NCBI GenBank assembly: GCA_016858145.1
Contig: JAEHOE010000036.1
Span: forward strand, 1 to 64,000
Reading direction: 5' to 3'
DNA length: 64,000 bases
DNA from: Edaphochlamys debaryana
Taxonomy: Eukaryota; Chlorophyta; Chlorophyceae; Chlamydomonadales
In this document: positions 24,581 to 36,044 of the stretch, one piece after another
Layout: each line of letters starts with the position of its first letter
Numbering within the stretch: position 1 is the first letter of the stretch
Notes under the pieces: generated by a model
Database searches by the model: none
What the model saw: only the letters and a program-made list of their open reading frames with translations
Told to the model about the DNA's origin: nothing
Made by a program: the position numbers and the translations under genes

Positions 24581-27500
24581 ATGCAAGGTAGTAAGGCTGC
24601 CTTGAAGCCGGCACAGGTAGTCCCAGTTGCTGGAGCGACGCCCAGTCCTGAAGGCGCCGATGCGGAAGCGGCAATCGCAGCGGCCAATAAGGCCTCCGCG
24701 GTAAGCCTTGATCACAACTTGGAGACGCGTACCAATGGGCGTCGGTGAAGCGACAGTTGTGCACGGGGGCCGCCGGCACATGGCGCATGGCCGAAAAGCG
24801 CAGCACAAACCCTACGCCGTTTGATGGTCACGACTCCACCAGTCGCCTCGTCCCCTGTCACCCGCGGGGCGTTACGGGGTGGAGCTTCGGGGGCGGTTTC
24901 GGTGTGCGGTGGCTCGACGGTCCCTGACTAACCGATAGCAGCCAGTCACAGCACACACCCCTCCCTGCTGCACCCTCTACCCTTTGCCCCCTTCCCCCCT
25001 CCCTCCCCACCCCCCTACCCCCGCCTCACGCAGAATCCTTCGGTGCGCCAGCTGCGCATCTCCGCGGTCGTCGACTATGCCCCCGATTCGCCAGCCAGCT
25101 CGCGGCGGACCACCAAGAATGGCGCCAAAGCCAGCGACAGTGGCATGGAGAAGGACAAGGACACGTCCGTCCACGACACGCAGAACAACCGCCTTGATGC
25201 CACCATGAAGGCGCTGCGCAAGTCGTCGGTGTTCTCAACCACGTCGCTGTCCACCATCGCGACGGACGACGAGGAGGACGGCAAGCACGAGGACGGGGAG
25301 GGAGTCGAGGTCGGGCCGTGGAGCATACTCAAGAAGGTGGGGGGTGGGGGGGCCGCGGGGGGCGGGGGGCCTCGGAGACAGCGGAGGAAGGATGACTGGA
25401 GGGAGCGGCTGGTGGGGGGGGCGGCTGTGGGGGGGACGTGAGTTAGGTGGTGGAGGGCCCATGAGCGTGTGTTGCCATTCCTCCTCCGCAGGACCAGCAG
25501 CGAAACAGCCTTTGGTCCCGCGCCAAGGCCAAGGCGCACGCACTCAACCAGGAGGCGGTCATCCGGCCGGGCAACCGGAAGTGAGCGTGGGGAGGGGGGC
25601 GAAAGCGGTGGGGCATGGCGAGGGCGGTCGAGGCTCGTGGCCTCATGGCGCGGAGCGGTTGAAGCGACAGGGGAGATGGCCTGGGCGTACAGCATCTGGG
25701 CGCCACGCCGCGCTGTGGGCCATCATCCCCCGCCGTCTCTCTCATCCTGCCTGCCTTCCTGCCTGCAGGTACCGCAACTGGTTCTACATCGCAGTCATAG
25801 CCGCCCTCATATCGGGTTGGGTCATACCCTTCCACTTCGCGTTCGGACCCCCCGGGGGCACACTCCTGTGAGCGGGGGAGGGGACCAACGCGCCGAGAGC
25901 GGTATGCAGCGATTGCCCACGCGTCCTCCTCCGCATGCACTGCCTCCCGCCTCACCCGCCGCACTCCATGTCGTACATATCTTGCCGTACACACGCAGGC
26001 CCTTTACGCAGTGGACGAGCTACATCGAGCTGCTCAGCACCGCCATCTTCTTTGTGGACTTCGTGCTCCGCTTCTTCGTCGTGAGTCCAGCTGTGCACAT
26101 GTGCCATACTTGCCGTGTGTATGCCGCCTCATCGACCTGTCTTACCTTTCGCCGTGCGCCGTACATGCAGGCCTACGTGGACCCCGACACGGGGATGCTG
26201 GTGACTAAGCGCCCGCGCATCGCCCGGCACTACGCCACCAGCCGCCTGTTCTGGGCGGACCTGCTGGGCTGGCTGCCGCTGGACTGGCTGAGCGCCGACG
26301 TGGCGGCGGCGGCGGGCGCGGGGGAGCAGACGCTGGTGGGGCTGGCGTGGCTCAAGCTCATCCACCTGGTGAGGCGGAGGCGGAGGCGGAGGCCACTGTG
26401 TGGACTAGGGGGCGGGAGGAGAGAGCAGCAGCAGCCGGTGAGCAGCGTGCTTAGGTTGTAGACCGCCGGGATAACGGCTTGCCCCCCTTCCCACTTTTCC
26501 GCCACTCGACAGGTCCGCATGTACCGCCTGTTCGACCTGTTTGCCGACCTGGACTACCGCATGGTGCTGAGTCAGGGCTTACTCATGATCCTGCGCAACT
26601 ACACCTACGTGATCTACATCACGCAGTGAGCCGCCGAGCTTGGGGTTGCCAGCGCGCTAGGGTCCACTTGGAACGGTTTGAGGGGTCGTGTGCGTCTGCG
26701 CCCGCATCCTCTTCTTTCCTCCCCCGTCCGGCTTGGCACCTCACCTCGCCGCTTCCTCGCCCCTTCCTGCCACTCCGCCGCCCCTCCACCATCAACCGCC
26801 CCCTCCCACGCCCGCCCCACGCCCCCACCCACCCCGCAGCTGGGCGGCCTGCGTGCTGTACCACATCGCCCACGCCGAGGGCTTCTCCCCCACCTCGTGG
26901 GTGGGCCGCAACGCCGCCTCCTTCGCCGGCCGCCCCACGGGCCAGGCCTACCTGCAGGCGCTCTACTTCTCTGTGTCGGCCTTCACGGGCCTGGGCGACT
27001 CGGCGCTGTACGCGGGGACCGTGGCCGAGGCGGCCTTCATGATCGTGTACCTGTGAGGGGGGGAGGGGGAGGAGGGCTTGGGGGCGTGCTGGGGGGAGAC
27101 TTCGTGCTGCGGGAGGGATCCTGGCATCCTGCCGGCGTTCTGGGGTGGGTTGCGGTGGACAAGGGCTCCATTCCACCCCGTTCCTCCCCCCGCCCCCTCC
27201 CTTCCCAGGCTGTTCAACCTCTTCCTGGCCGCCTACATCCTGGGCACTGTCACGGTGCTGGTGGTCAAGAACGACGAGCGCTCCAAGGCCTTCCGGGACA
27301 AGTTCACGGCCCTCAACGAGTTCGCCAAGCAGAACGAGCTGCCGGATGTGGGTCCGCGGAGGGGCGTGGGCGGGTCGCTGGGGGGAGCGGAGGCCGGGAG
27401 CCAGGCACGGGCAGGGGCTCCATGCGCTTCGCCTGCTGACTTCTCCGTCTGCCTGCCCGCCTGCCCGTGCCCCTTCCTGCCCTCCCATTCCCCCCCCCCC

Positions 27501-30500
27501 CAGCGGCTGCAGCGGGCCATGCAGGACCACCTGGAGGTGACGTTCCACTCCGAGCAGGTGGACGACGAACACGTGCTGGGGTGAGCGTCGGGGTGAGGGA
27601 GGGGAGAGGCAGGCGTGGGGGATGCTGGGTGGACTGAGAGAGGTAAACAAATGGATTGGGAGTGAGACTCACAAGCGCTTAACGCAACCCGCCTCTCCCC
27701 TCTTGCCGCCCTCCCCTTCTCCCATCAACTCCCCCCAGCATCTACCCCGCCACCATTCGGCGCAAGGTGCTGCGGCACCTCTACCTGCAGCCCGTGCGGG
27801 GCTGCTACCTGTTCAAGGGCTGCAAGCAGGTGGGGCCGTGGGCCGGTTGCGTGGGGGCGGCCGGGAAGCCCGTGGGCTGGGTGCCTTGGGGGTATTGTGC
27901 CATGAGCGGCTCCGCCTCTCATCGATGCCCTCGCTGCCCCCACCGCTGCCCCCCGCCCACCCTCCCCCCCTCTCCAGCGCTTCATGGATGCGCTGCTCAC
28001 GGCCGCGCGGGTGGAGATGTTCATGCCGGGGGTGCAGGTCATGATCGAGGTGCGTACGGGGTCACATGGTGGGGGTGGTACAGGAAAAGACAGGGGAATC
28101 AGCCTGCCCCTTGGCCATGGCCTCCGCACTTCAAGATCGGTCGCCACGCCGCTCACCCGACCTCCCCCACCACCACGCACCAACCCCCAACAGGGCGACA
28201 ACGTCACCGAGCTCAACATCATCGTCTCCGGGGAGGCCGTGGTGGCGGCCGCCGGCATCAACCTCATGGCCGCATTCTCCGCCTTTGCCGCCTCCGACCC
28301 CTCCCACAAGGGCGACTCCTCCACCCGCAAGGGCCCCTCGGGATCCTTCAAGGACGGCTCGCAGCGCGCCGGCTCCATGACCGCCCGTAGCATGGGCAGC
28401 ATGAGCGGTCGCAGCATGGGCAGCATGAACAGCGCCAAGGGTGGGTGGTGGTGGGAGTTTGGGTGGGTTGGGGGTGGACGGGGGGCAGGGGGAGGTGAGG
28501 ACAGGCCTGCGTCGGGGCCGGGGGGGCCTGGAGGTTCAGGGGCTGGATGCACGTGCGGGGTCCACGTCTTGTGCGTGAGCAGCCGGCCACCGCCACAACC
28601 CCTCGGCGCCGCCCCCGTCCCCCGCAGACTTCTCGGTCCACTCAGCCAACGGCTTCGCTGAGCTTATGGCGGGCAAGGCGGTCACCCCCCGCTACTCGAG
28701 CGACGTACTGGCGGAGGTGGCATACTTCACTGGTGCGGGGCAGGGGGTTGTTGGGGGCTGGGGGCGGGTGGGTGGGTGGAGGTGGTTCACGGGTGGGGCG
28801 GGGGGTGGGGAAGGTCTGTGCGGGGCGCGGGGGAAAGGGGTGAGGACTCACCACAGGTTGCGTGCCCTCGCGCTAGTACTAGTAGTCCAGCCCAGGCCGG
28901 CAATGTACGGCATTGTACGGCAATGCCTCAACCCCACCTTGGCTCCCTCCCTCCCCCCCAGACGTGCCCTCCAACGAGACCATCATGAGCACCTCCGTGG
29001 TCCGCGTGCTGTCGCTGCCCAAGGCCGCCTGGGAGGGGCTGATGGAGCAGTTCCCGCAGCAGGCGCGGCTGGTGCTGCAGAACCTGCAGGTGTGCGGGCT
29101 AGGGGGGTGCGGGGTGACGGGAAGTGGGGCGGACGACGGAAGTGGGCTTTGTGGTTTTGTGGCTTGGGAGTTGTGGGTCCTTGGCGGGGGTGTCATTCGC
29201 TTGTTCCCTGTCGCCCCCACACTCATACCCACCTCTGCCGCCCCCTCACCCCCCCCAGCACCACGCCGACATCGCTGTGCTGCACGAGCTGCGCGACGCA
29301 GCCGACAGCGCCCTGCTGAGCGAGGAGCAGATGCGGGCCGTGCTGAGCCTGCTGCGCGACAAGACCGGCGCCACGCGCAGCACGGAGCAGCAGGACATGG
29401 TGGAAAAGGTGCAGGGTGAGCAATCGGGGGGGGGGGGGGCGGGAGGGCGGGGGGGCGGTAGTGCACATGGACTGGGGCTCAGAGCACACCGTACTGCGAG
29501 GCGAGGGACGTAACGTGCTGCCCCCTGATTTCTCCCCTACCCCCCGTCTCCCCCCTTAACCCCCCCCCAGCCACCGTGGCCCAGTCCCAGCTGGAGCTGC
29601 TCCAGCGCCTGGACGACGTGAGGGCGCTGGTGCGGTCGCACATCCGCAAGGTCGACCAGGTGGGTGGGTGGGGGAGGCGTGGTGGGGGCGGTGGTGGTGG
29701 TGGGGTGCTCAGGGGCAGCTCGCCAGCGGCGCCATGGCACTCTGCCTCCTGCCCACATCGTCCTGCCTCACCCACGCCGCACGCGCTGGCCCCGCCCCTC
29801 CCCCCCACGCCGCCCCGCCCCCAGGTCCGCACCTTTGATTTTCTGGGCGCTGCCAGCGACGGCAAGGTGGAGGCCCTGCGCACCATGCTGGCTCAGGGGG
29901 TGAGCCCCAACGCCGCGGACTACGACGGCCGCACGGGGCTCATGCTGGCAGCGGTGCACGGACACGAGGTGGGGCGGGGCTCGGGTGGGGTGGTGCTGTG
30001 TAGGGAGGGAAGGGGCTGGACGTGCTCGATGCAAGGGGCTTGTGTGGGACGTGTGGAGCCGCCTTGACCCACGCCGCGTGTGCTGCACGTGCCCTCCACC
30101 CATTCCCCAGGCCGTGGTTCGGCTGTTGCTGGACAGCGGGGCCAAGGCGGACCAACTCGAGTGAGTCAGGGGGGAGGATATCAGACAGCCTCACAGGGGT
30201 GCAGCAGCCTTACCCAACCTCCCTCGTCTCATCCGCCGCAGCGCCTTCGGCAATACCGCCATGGCCGAGGCCGTCAAGAACTCGCACGACAACATCATCG
30301 ACATCATGCTCAGCTACGGAGCCACGTGAGTGTGCTGCCGTACAGCTGTGTGTGCCGTACGGCTGGACACGCCCTCCCTGCTGACCCGCCCCCTGCTCCC
30401 CACTCCCAGGCTAGGCATGGAAGCCATGGCGGTGGCCAGCGTCATGTGCCAGGTACGGCAGTGCGGGGTACGACCACCGTACGCGCAGCCGCCAACGTTG

Positions 30501-33500
30501 TCAAGCTGCATTAACGCCCTCACCTCCAACCCCACCCACCCACCAACCCACTTCAACCCATTAACGCCGCACACTTCCCCACCCCAGGCCGTGTTCGAGG
30601 GGGACCTGGTCAAGCTGCGGCGCCTGCTCAAGTCGGGGGCGCCCCCCGACGCCTGCGACTACGACCGCCGCTGCGCGCTGCACATCGCCGGCGCTGAGGG
30701 CAACCTGGCGGCCGTGAAGCTGCTGATCGAGGAGGGCGGCGCAGACCCCAACTTCGAGGCAAGAAGCAGGGCCGATGCGCATCGCAGTTGACTGTTGCCC
30801 AAGCGTCTGCCCGCTCAGGCCCTTCAGCCACGGCGCATCCGCCTTGCCCTGAACCCCCTTTCTCTACCTTCCCCTTTCCCCAGGACCGCTGGGGCAACAC
30901 GGCCCTGGACGAGGCCCGCCGCGTGGGCGCCGCCCCCGTGGTGGCCTACCTGGAGGAGCTGCTTGGGGCGGAAGTGCTGGCGGGGGGCGCGCAGCGGCAC
31001 CGGGAGCAGGTGGCGGCGGACTTCCTGCAGGCGAGCGGGGAGGCGGAGGGGAAAGGGAGGACTGAGGACTGGGAGGGTGGTAGGTGAGGCTCGTGTGCGG
31101 GCGGTAAGGGTGCCAGGCGTTTCTTGCTGCTACCTTGTTCCACGTCCCTAGCTGACTCAGCAGTCCCCTGGCCCACATCGCGTGCAGGCCTGCTCCCTGG
31201 GCGACGCCGAGCGCGCCCGCTTCATCGCCGCCAACGGGCAGCCGGGCTGCGTGTACTCGGGACTGGTGCTGGCGGCAAGCAAGGGGCACAAGGTGGGTGT
31301 GGGGAGGAGGGGGTGGGGGAGGGTTGGGCGGGTGCAGGTGGAAGGAGGGCGACAGGGAAAGGCTAGGTCGCCTCTGCCGTACTGCCTATCAACCCCCAAA
31401 CCCTCTCCATTGTTGCCACCGCAGGAGGTGGTGGAGGTGCTCACCTGCTGGGTGCCGCCCGAGCCCCTCACGCGCCAGGGCCCCCTGGCGCTGGCGGAGG
31501 CGGTCCGCGGCGGCCAGGCAGGCCCCGCGGCGGCGCTGCGGGCGGCGGGGGTGCGGCTGGCCGACCCCCGGGACCCCGAGCTCCTGGCGGCGGGGCGTGA
31601 TGCCGTGCTGGCGGGGGACGGGGCCACGGTGGCAGCGATGCTGGCGGCGGGCGTGGCGCTGGCGGCGGAGCGGCACGCCGCCGGCACGCTGCTGCACGCC
31701 GCCGCCGCGGCGGGCAACCTTGAGGTGGTGAGCTGGGGTGGGGCTGGCGGCTGCGTGCGTGAATGACTTGGCTGCTGCTACCGTGTGTTCTGCAATCGGG
31801 GCGTGATGCTTTGAGCCTGCGCCTGCTTTGACTTCCTGTCGTGTGGCCCCACGCACCCCAGGTCCGCAGGCTGGTGGAGGACGGTGGCGCTAGGCCCAAC
31901 GCCGAGGACGCGGCGGGCAAGACACCGGCGGCCGTCGCCGACGCCGCCAAGCAGCCCGCCGTGGCGGAGTACCTACGCTGGGCCGCCGCCTGCCTGGCCG
32001 CCGCCGTCGACAAGGGCGCCGGCGCGGCGGCGGCGGCGGCGGAGCTGGCCGCCGCCGCGGCGAGCAGCAAGTGGGGGCCGCTGCCCGACCTGACGGCGGC
32101 GCATGAGAAGAAGTCCAAGTCAGCCGACGGCGCTGCGGCTGCGGTGGTGGAGACCCTGCCAGACGGTGGGTCTGGCGTCCGTGGGCTAGGCCATTTCACC
32201 CTTTCTAGTACCACGCTTCTCGCTACTGGTGCCAGCGCCTCCGCTGCTCGTACATTTTGCCGAGAAACACGCGCCCCTTGCACCATGTCCCAATTACAGA
32301 GTCTTAACCCTCGATCCCCCTGCCCATTGCTCCCCAGACGACGACCTGCCCCCCCTGCTAGCCAACATCATGCCGCCCTCACGGACCCCCACGGGCGGCA
32401 CGCTTTCGCGCCAGCTCTCCAAGCAGGCCTCCGCCACCCGCGGCCCCGACCGGGGGCCCTCGGGCCGCGCCCTGTCCCAGCAGCCCTCCGTCTCGGAACA
32501 TCGGACCATGGCCCGACCGCCTTCGTCGCAGCACAACTCCCGGCGCGTGCTCAAGCAGCTCTCCTCCCTCACCTCCCTCACGCGGAGGCCAGCGGGTGAG
32601 CCGCACCATTGCTTCTAGCCAGGGCGCGCCGCTTCTTCTCAGCAGCCGTGCCGCACCGCACCATGCCCCACCGACCGTTCATGCCCTGCGCCGTCAGCCC
32701 CCCACCTGCCTTCCACGGCCTCTGCTTGGGGTACTCACTCAGCAGCCGCTCGCTCCTCCTCAACCTGCCCACACCCGCGCCTGTTGCCTGCCTGCAGGCG
32801 CCGACAGCGCCCCCATGGACGACATCATGGCGGTCATCATGGCAGAGACCACCCGCCGCCCGGAGCTGAACTCGGGCCGCCACTCCCTCAGCGGCGCCGC
32901 CGACAGCCGCACATCCACGGGCGTGGGCTACATCATGCAGCCGCCCACCATTGGCGCCGCCGCGCGCAACACGGCAAGCGGCGCAGCCGTGAACGGGCAT
33001 GCGAACGGGCATGGGCACGGGCACGCGTCGCAGCGGAGCACGTCGCAGGGCCACGGCGGTAGCACGCTGCCCGTGCTGCCGGAGGAGGACCGGTGAGGCA
33101 CTGATAGGGGACGCAAGGCCGGGCTAGGCTTGGTTGCATGCGTGTCCTAGTGTGTGCTTGCGGCAGCCACCGCTGCATGCATGAGGCCCGGTCGGCCCCA
33201 CAACGGGCCACAACCCAGCACCCTAACCGTAATGGGCTCTAAGCTCGCTTCTGTCCCCACTCGTACCTCCTGTGCGTGCAGGGACCCCTCGACCGGCTCC
33301 ACCCACCGGGACGGCGCCAACGCCATCGCTCCCCACACGCCGCTGCACTCGACCGCCTCGGACAGCGCCCTGCCCGAGGGAACCCCCGCGGCCGCAGGGG
33401 CCAGGGCCAGCAGCCGCAAGCAGCTGCAGCCGCCCGAGCCGGCGGCGCACCGCCCCACCTCGACCCGCCCGCCTGGCCTGGCCTCCCCCCCGCTCCCCCC

Positions 33501-34023
33501 GGCGGTGCTGTCGCTCGCATCGCCCAGCGGCCGGGTCCGCGCGCCCTCGCCCCTGGCGCAGGGGTCGTCTTCTGGACAGGTGCCGGGCGCACGGCCCCTG
33601 TCCCGCGTCGGCGCGGGTGCCACAGCCCCTTCCGTCTCGGGCGGCACCGGCAGCGGCAGCGGCAGCACAACTGGCGGCGGCGGAGTGAGCGGGCACCACC
33701 CGGCGCCACCGGTGGACGACTCAATCGAGTCCTTCCTGTCGACGCCCTCGCCGCCCTCCACCGCGCCCCGCTCGCCCACGGCCTCCCTCGTCGGCCTCAA
33801 GCCGCCCTCCCCCGACGGCCCCTCGCCCGCGCGGGCCGGCTCCCGACTTGCCCCAGCACCGCCGTCCGCCACCTCAGCGGCGCGAGATGCGGCGGCCGCC
33901 GGTGCTGCCGACGGCGGCGCTAGGCCTGGGACCTCCTCCTCGGGGGGCGTCCGCTCCTCCTCCGCTGTGCGGTCCAGCTCGCTGCTGGAGGAGCTGTCGG
34001 AGCTGACGGCCCCGCAGCCGTGA
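24581..34023 (+). CDS. Channel 1: Shaker-like six-TM channel with CNBD-like roll and ankyrin repeats
   Basis: Predicted product about 1655 residues. After an N-tail of about 165 residues come S1 (NWFYIAVIAALISGW, exon 25769), S2 (25999), S3-S4 (26171-26368 and 26513 on; ends KLIHLVRMYRLFDLF), S5 (MILRNYTYVIYITHWAACVLYHI), pore (ALYFSVSAFTGLGDSALY, filter codons 26985-26999), S6 (FMIVYLLFNLFLAAYILG), a C-linker, a CNBD-like roll (about 27739-29089) and ankyrin repeats (29825-32165), then a disordered tail. The layout is that of plant AKT/SKOR K+ channels, with a much longer tail; I recognise no KHA domain. The filter is GLGD rather than GYGD, S4 has few charges and the CNBD lacks its usual Arg, so selectivity and gating are open. 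Probably a membrane cation (K+) channel, forming tetramers, perhaps with its tandem copy. The start ATG at 24581 is the first in a good context and opens a phase-0 exon. Confidence 0.9.
30759..30883 (+). other. GC-AG intron in channel 1 ankyrin region
   Basis: Donor GAG|GCAAGA, acceptor CCCCAG|GAC. The upstream exon is 171 nt, exactly as in channel 2 (43591-43761), where the donor at the same place is an ordinary CAG|GTGAGC. This supports a GT-to-GC donor change. Confidence 0.85.
30884..30955 (+). repeat. Ankyrin block nearly identical to channel 2 (copy 1)
   Basis: These 72 bases match 43881-43952 with a single mismatch (GCC against GCA, both Ala). Both start exactly at the first base of an exon. 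The text is DRWGNTALDEARRVGAAPVV followed by AYLE. Sequence on either side is clearly more diverged. Confidence 0.9.
31031..31187 (+). other. Second, adjacent GC-AG intron in channel 1
   Basis: Donor CTGCAG|GCGAGC, acceptor GTGCAG|GCC. Joining gives ADFLQACSLGD, which matches the uninterrupted RSFLSWCSLGD of channel 2. The intron is absent from channel 2. A GT donor 15 bases upstream (GAGCAG|GTGGCG) would also keep phase but deletes aligned residues. Confidence 0.65.
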
Positions 34024-36044
34024 GCCGGCAGGAGGGGGAGCCAGCGCCGGGCGGGGATGGTGCGGGATGGAGGGCACAGCTCCTTGCACGGGTGTAGGGG
34101 CTATCTCAGGCGTCTATCTCAGGGTGTAGAAGCAGTCGTGACGCCCCTCCGTCCTAGCACAGAAGCATTCATGACGCTGCGGCCAGCTCGCCGTTGTCCA
34201 TTGCCTCCATTGTCGGACATACAAGCCGGGATAGATCCAAGGCGACGGCGCGCTCACTGGGCTGGCTGGAGGGCTGGAGGGGGGCGCACAGTAGCTGTGC
34301 TAGCCAGCCGCAGGAGCACAAGTGTGTGGGACATTTGACTGAACATTAGGCGCTGTGCTGCAGAGTTGTTGAGTAGGGGAGCTGAAGCGGTAACGTGTGG
34401 TAACAGGTGCAAGGGCGCTGGATGGAGGGGGGCGACAACGGTGCAGAGGCACTGCTACCGCTCTTCTGGAAGCAGTGCTGGGGGGTGTGCGGCAGGCCCG
34501 TTACTGTGACACGGGTAAATGTAACTGGAAATAAGTAAGTGCTGGAACGGCGGGCGCCATCCACTAGAACAGTGATGGAGACATGAGGTTGGGCCCGTCG
34601 ACCCTCTGCAGGGAGCCGATCATCACCCTGAGTACAGTAGATGACATCAACGTAGCGCAAAGCGCCACCCTGGGGCCTGGGCAGATGGAGGGATGGATGG
34701 GCGGATAGGGGACCCTTGCCGCCTTGCGGGTAGATACGCTGTGCGTAGGCAGAGGCAGCCACGGATGGGAGGGCAGAGAAAGAGCTCTTTCCATGGCGCA
34801 AGGGCCGCATTGGGCAAGGAGGGCGGGGCTGCAGGCCGGATTCACTAACCCTCACAGCGAGGCCACGTGGCGAGGCCAGCTGTCCGTGTCTCAGCAGCTT
34901 CAACGTGACTGCTGTGCCCGACCAATGTTTGTGAACGATAGGAAGAGCACAGAGCGCGTAGCCGGGAAGAGCAGTCGGCGTCAGGCAGCGTGCCGGGGCT
35001 GCGGCCGAGGGGCTGCCGGCTTCAGCCGCCGCAGCGGATCGGCACGCCGGGGCTGCTCTCGTACTAACACGTCCTTAAGGCACATGGTATGCCCGAATGG
35101 TGTGGGGGCCCGGGCGGAGGCCTTGATGATGGAGGCATCGCTGCCTGCATCAACGTTTTGACCGTCGCCCCTAAACGTCAACCTTGTGCCAGGCGACGCA
35201 TGCATGTCGAGGATCCTTACAATTTGAGCACTTGGAGTCAAGCTGAGCGTGGCGCATATCCTCGCGCCGCCCAAACCCTAACACCTCCAGCACTGCGCCC
35301 GATTATCGCTTTCGACCCTGGGTTGCATAGAGTGACACTATGCTCAACATCCTCAGATGGAGTGGGGACTCTCGCTTGCCCTTTCTATTTACGCAACCAA
35401 AAAGCCCGAAAGCCCTGAGCCTCAGCGAGCCGCCCTGAACCGCCCTTCTCTTCCTTTGTATAGCTCTGTATGAATCTGGCAAATGGGCGGGTCGTCGGGG
35501 CTGCCCGCGGCCTCGCGTGGTGGTTGTACAGCGTGCGCTCCTAGTACGCCTAACTCGCATGCTCCTGCGCCCAGCCCAGCGCTCTGTCACAGCTACATTC
35601 ATCAAGCCGTCGTTGTGCACCTAAACACCGCCTGAAGCAACTGAAACCACGGGGAGCTAACCACGCAGTCGAGCTCGCAGCCTTCGCCCCCCGGCTGCAG
35701 TTCTTACGTTCAATGACATCAAAGTACAGCCTTTATCACCAGTAGTCGTGTGTCGGCAACAGCGAAGTCTCGCCGTGAACTGCTGGTCGCGGGCCTAGAC
35801 GGTCAGCCTCCGGCGCCGGCAGCCTTAGCAACGATTCTACATCAGTTCTGACACTCGAATACACCGCCACGAAGAGGCGAGGAGTGGCAGGGACACTTTC
35901 TCCAGCAGCACACACATGGCTGTGCCGGCGGAGTCCGCTCGGCAAAGCAGGAGCTCCAGGACACCATTAGAATGAGCAACAGCCCCGCCGTAGCACAGCA
36001 CGTGACAGAGGTTTCGACAGTTTATTTATAACACACCTGCATCG
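34024..36044. other. Intergenic between the two channel genes
   Basis: About 2 kb with lower GC than the genes and no coding I can support. It should hold the 3' UTR of channel 1 (TGTAA at 34520-34524) and the promoter and 5' UTR of channel 2. An AT-rich TTTATTTATAACA at 36021-36033 lies only 12 bases before the channel 2 ATG, too close for a normal TATA box. I see no transposon ends. Confidence 0.55.
34520..34524 (+). terminator. Candidate poly(A) signal of channel 1
   Basis: First plus-strand TGTAA after the channel 1 stop codon, about 500 bp downstream, a typical 3' UTR length. Confidence 0.55.

Larger units (their letters stand above)
24581..34023 (+). other. Exon map of channel 1 (29 exons)
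   Basis: 24581-24700, 25034-25336, 25492-25580, 25769-25867, 25999-26080, 26171-26368, 26513-26625, 26840-27052, 27209-27347, 27504-27580, 27739-27829, 27978-28049, 28194-28440, 28628-28732, 28962-29089, 29259-29415, 29571-29659, 29825-29968, 30111-30160, 30242-30325, 30410-30452, 30588-30758, 30884-31030, 31188-31292, 31425-31727, 31862-32165, 32338-32595, 32798-33092, 33282-34023. The lengths add to 4968 nt with one open frame. The introns at 30759-30883 and 31031-31187 use GC donors; all others are GT-AG. Least certain is exon 1, which rests only on the ATG and a good donor. Confidence 0.8.

Noticed and set aside
23883..24806. 307-codon minus-strand ORF between the HECT and channel 1 genes
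   Set aside because: No recognisable domain, overlaps the first channel 1 exon, and codon use is unlike the genes here.
34346..34903. 185-codon minus-strand ORF between the channels
   Set aside because: No conserved text or splice partners; TGTAA for channel 1 lies inside it.
36021..36033. TATA-like TTTATTTATAACA before channel 2
   Set aside because: Only 12 bases upstream of the proposed ATG, leaving no room for a normal start-site distance and 5' UTR.
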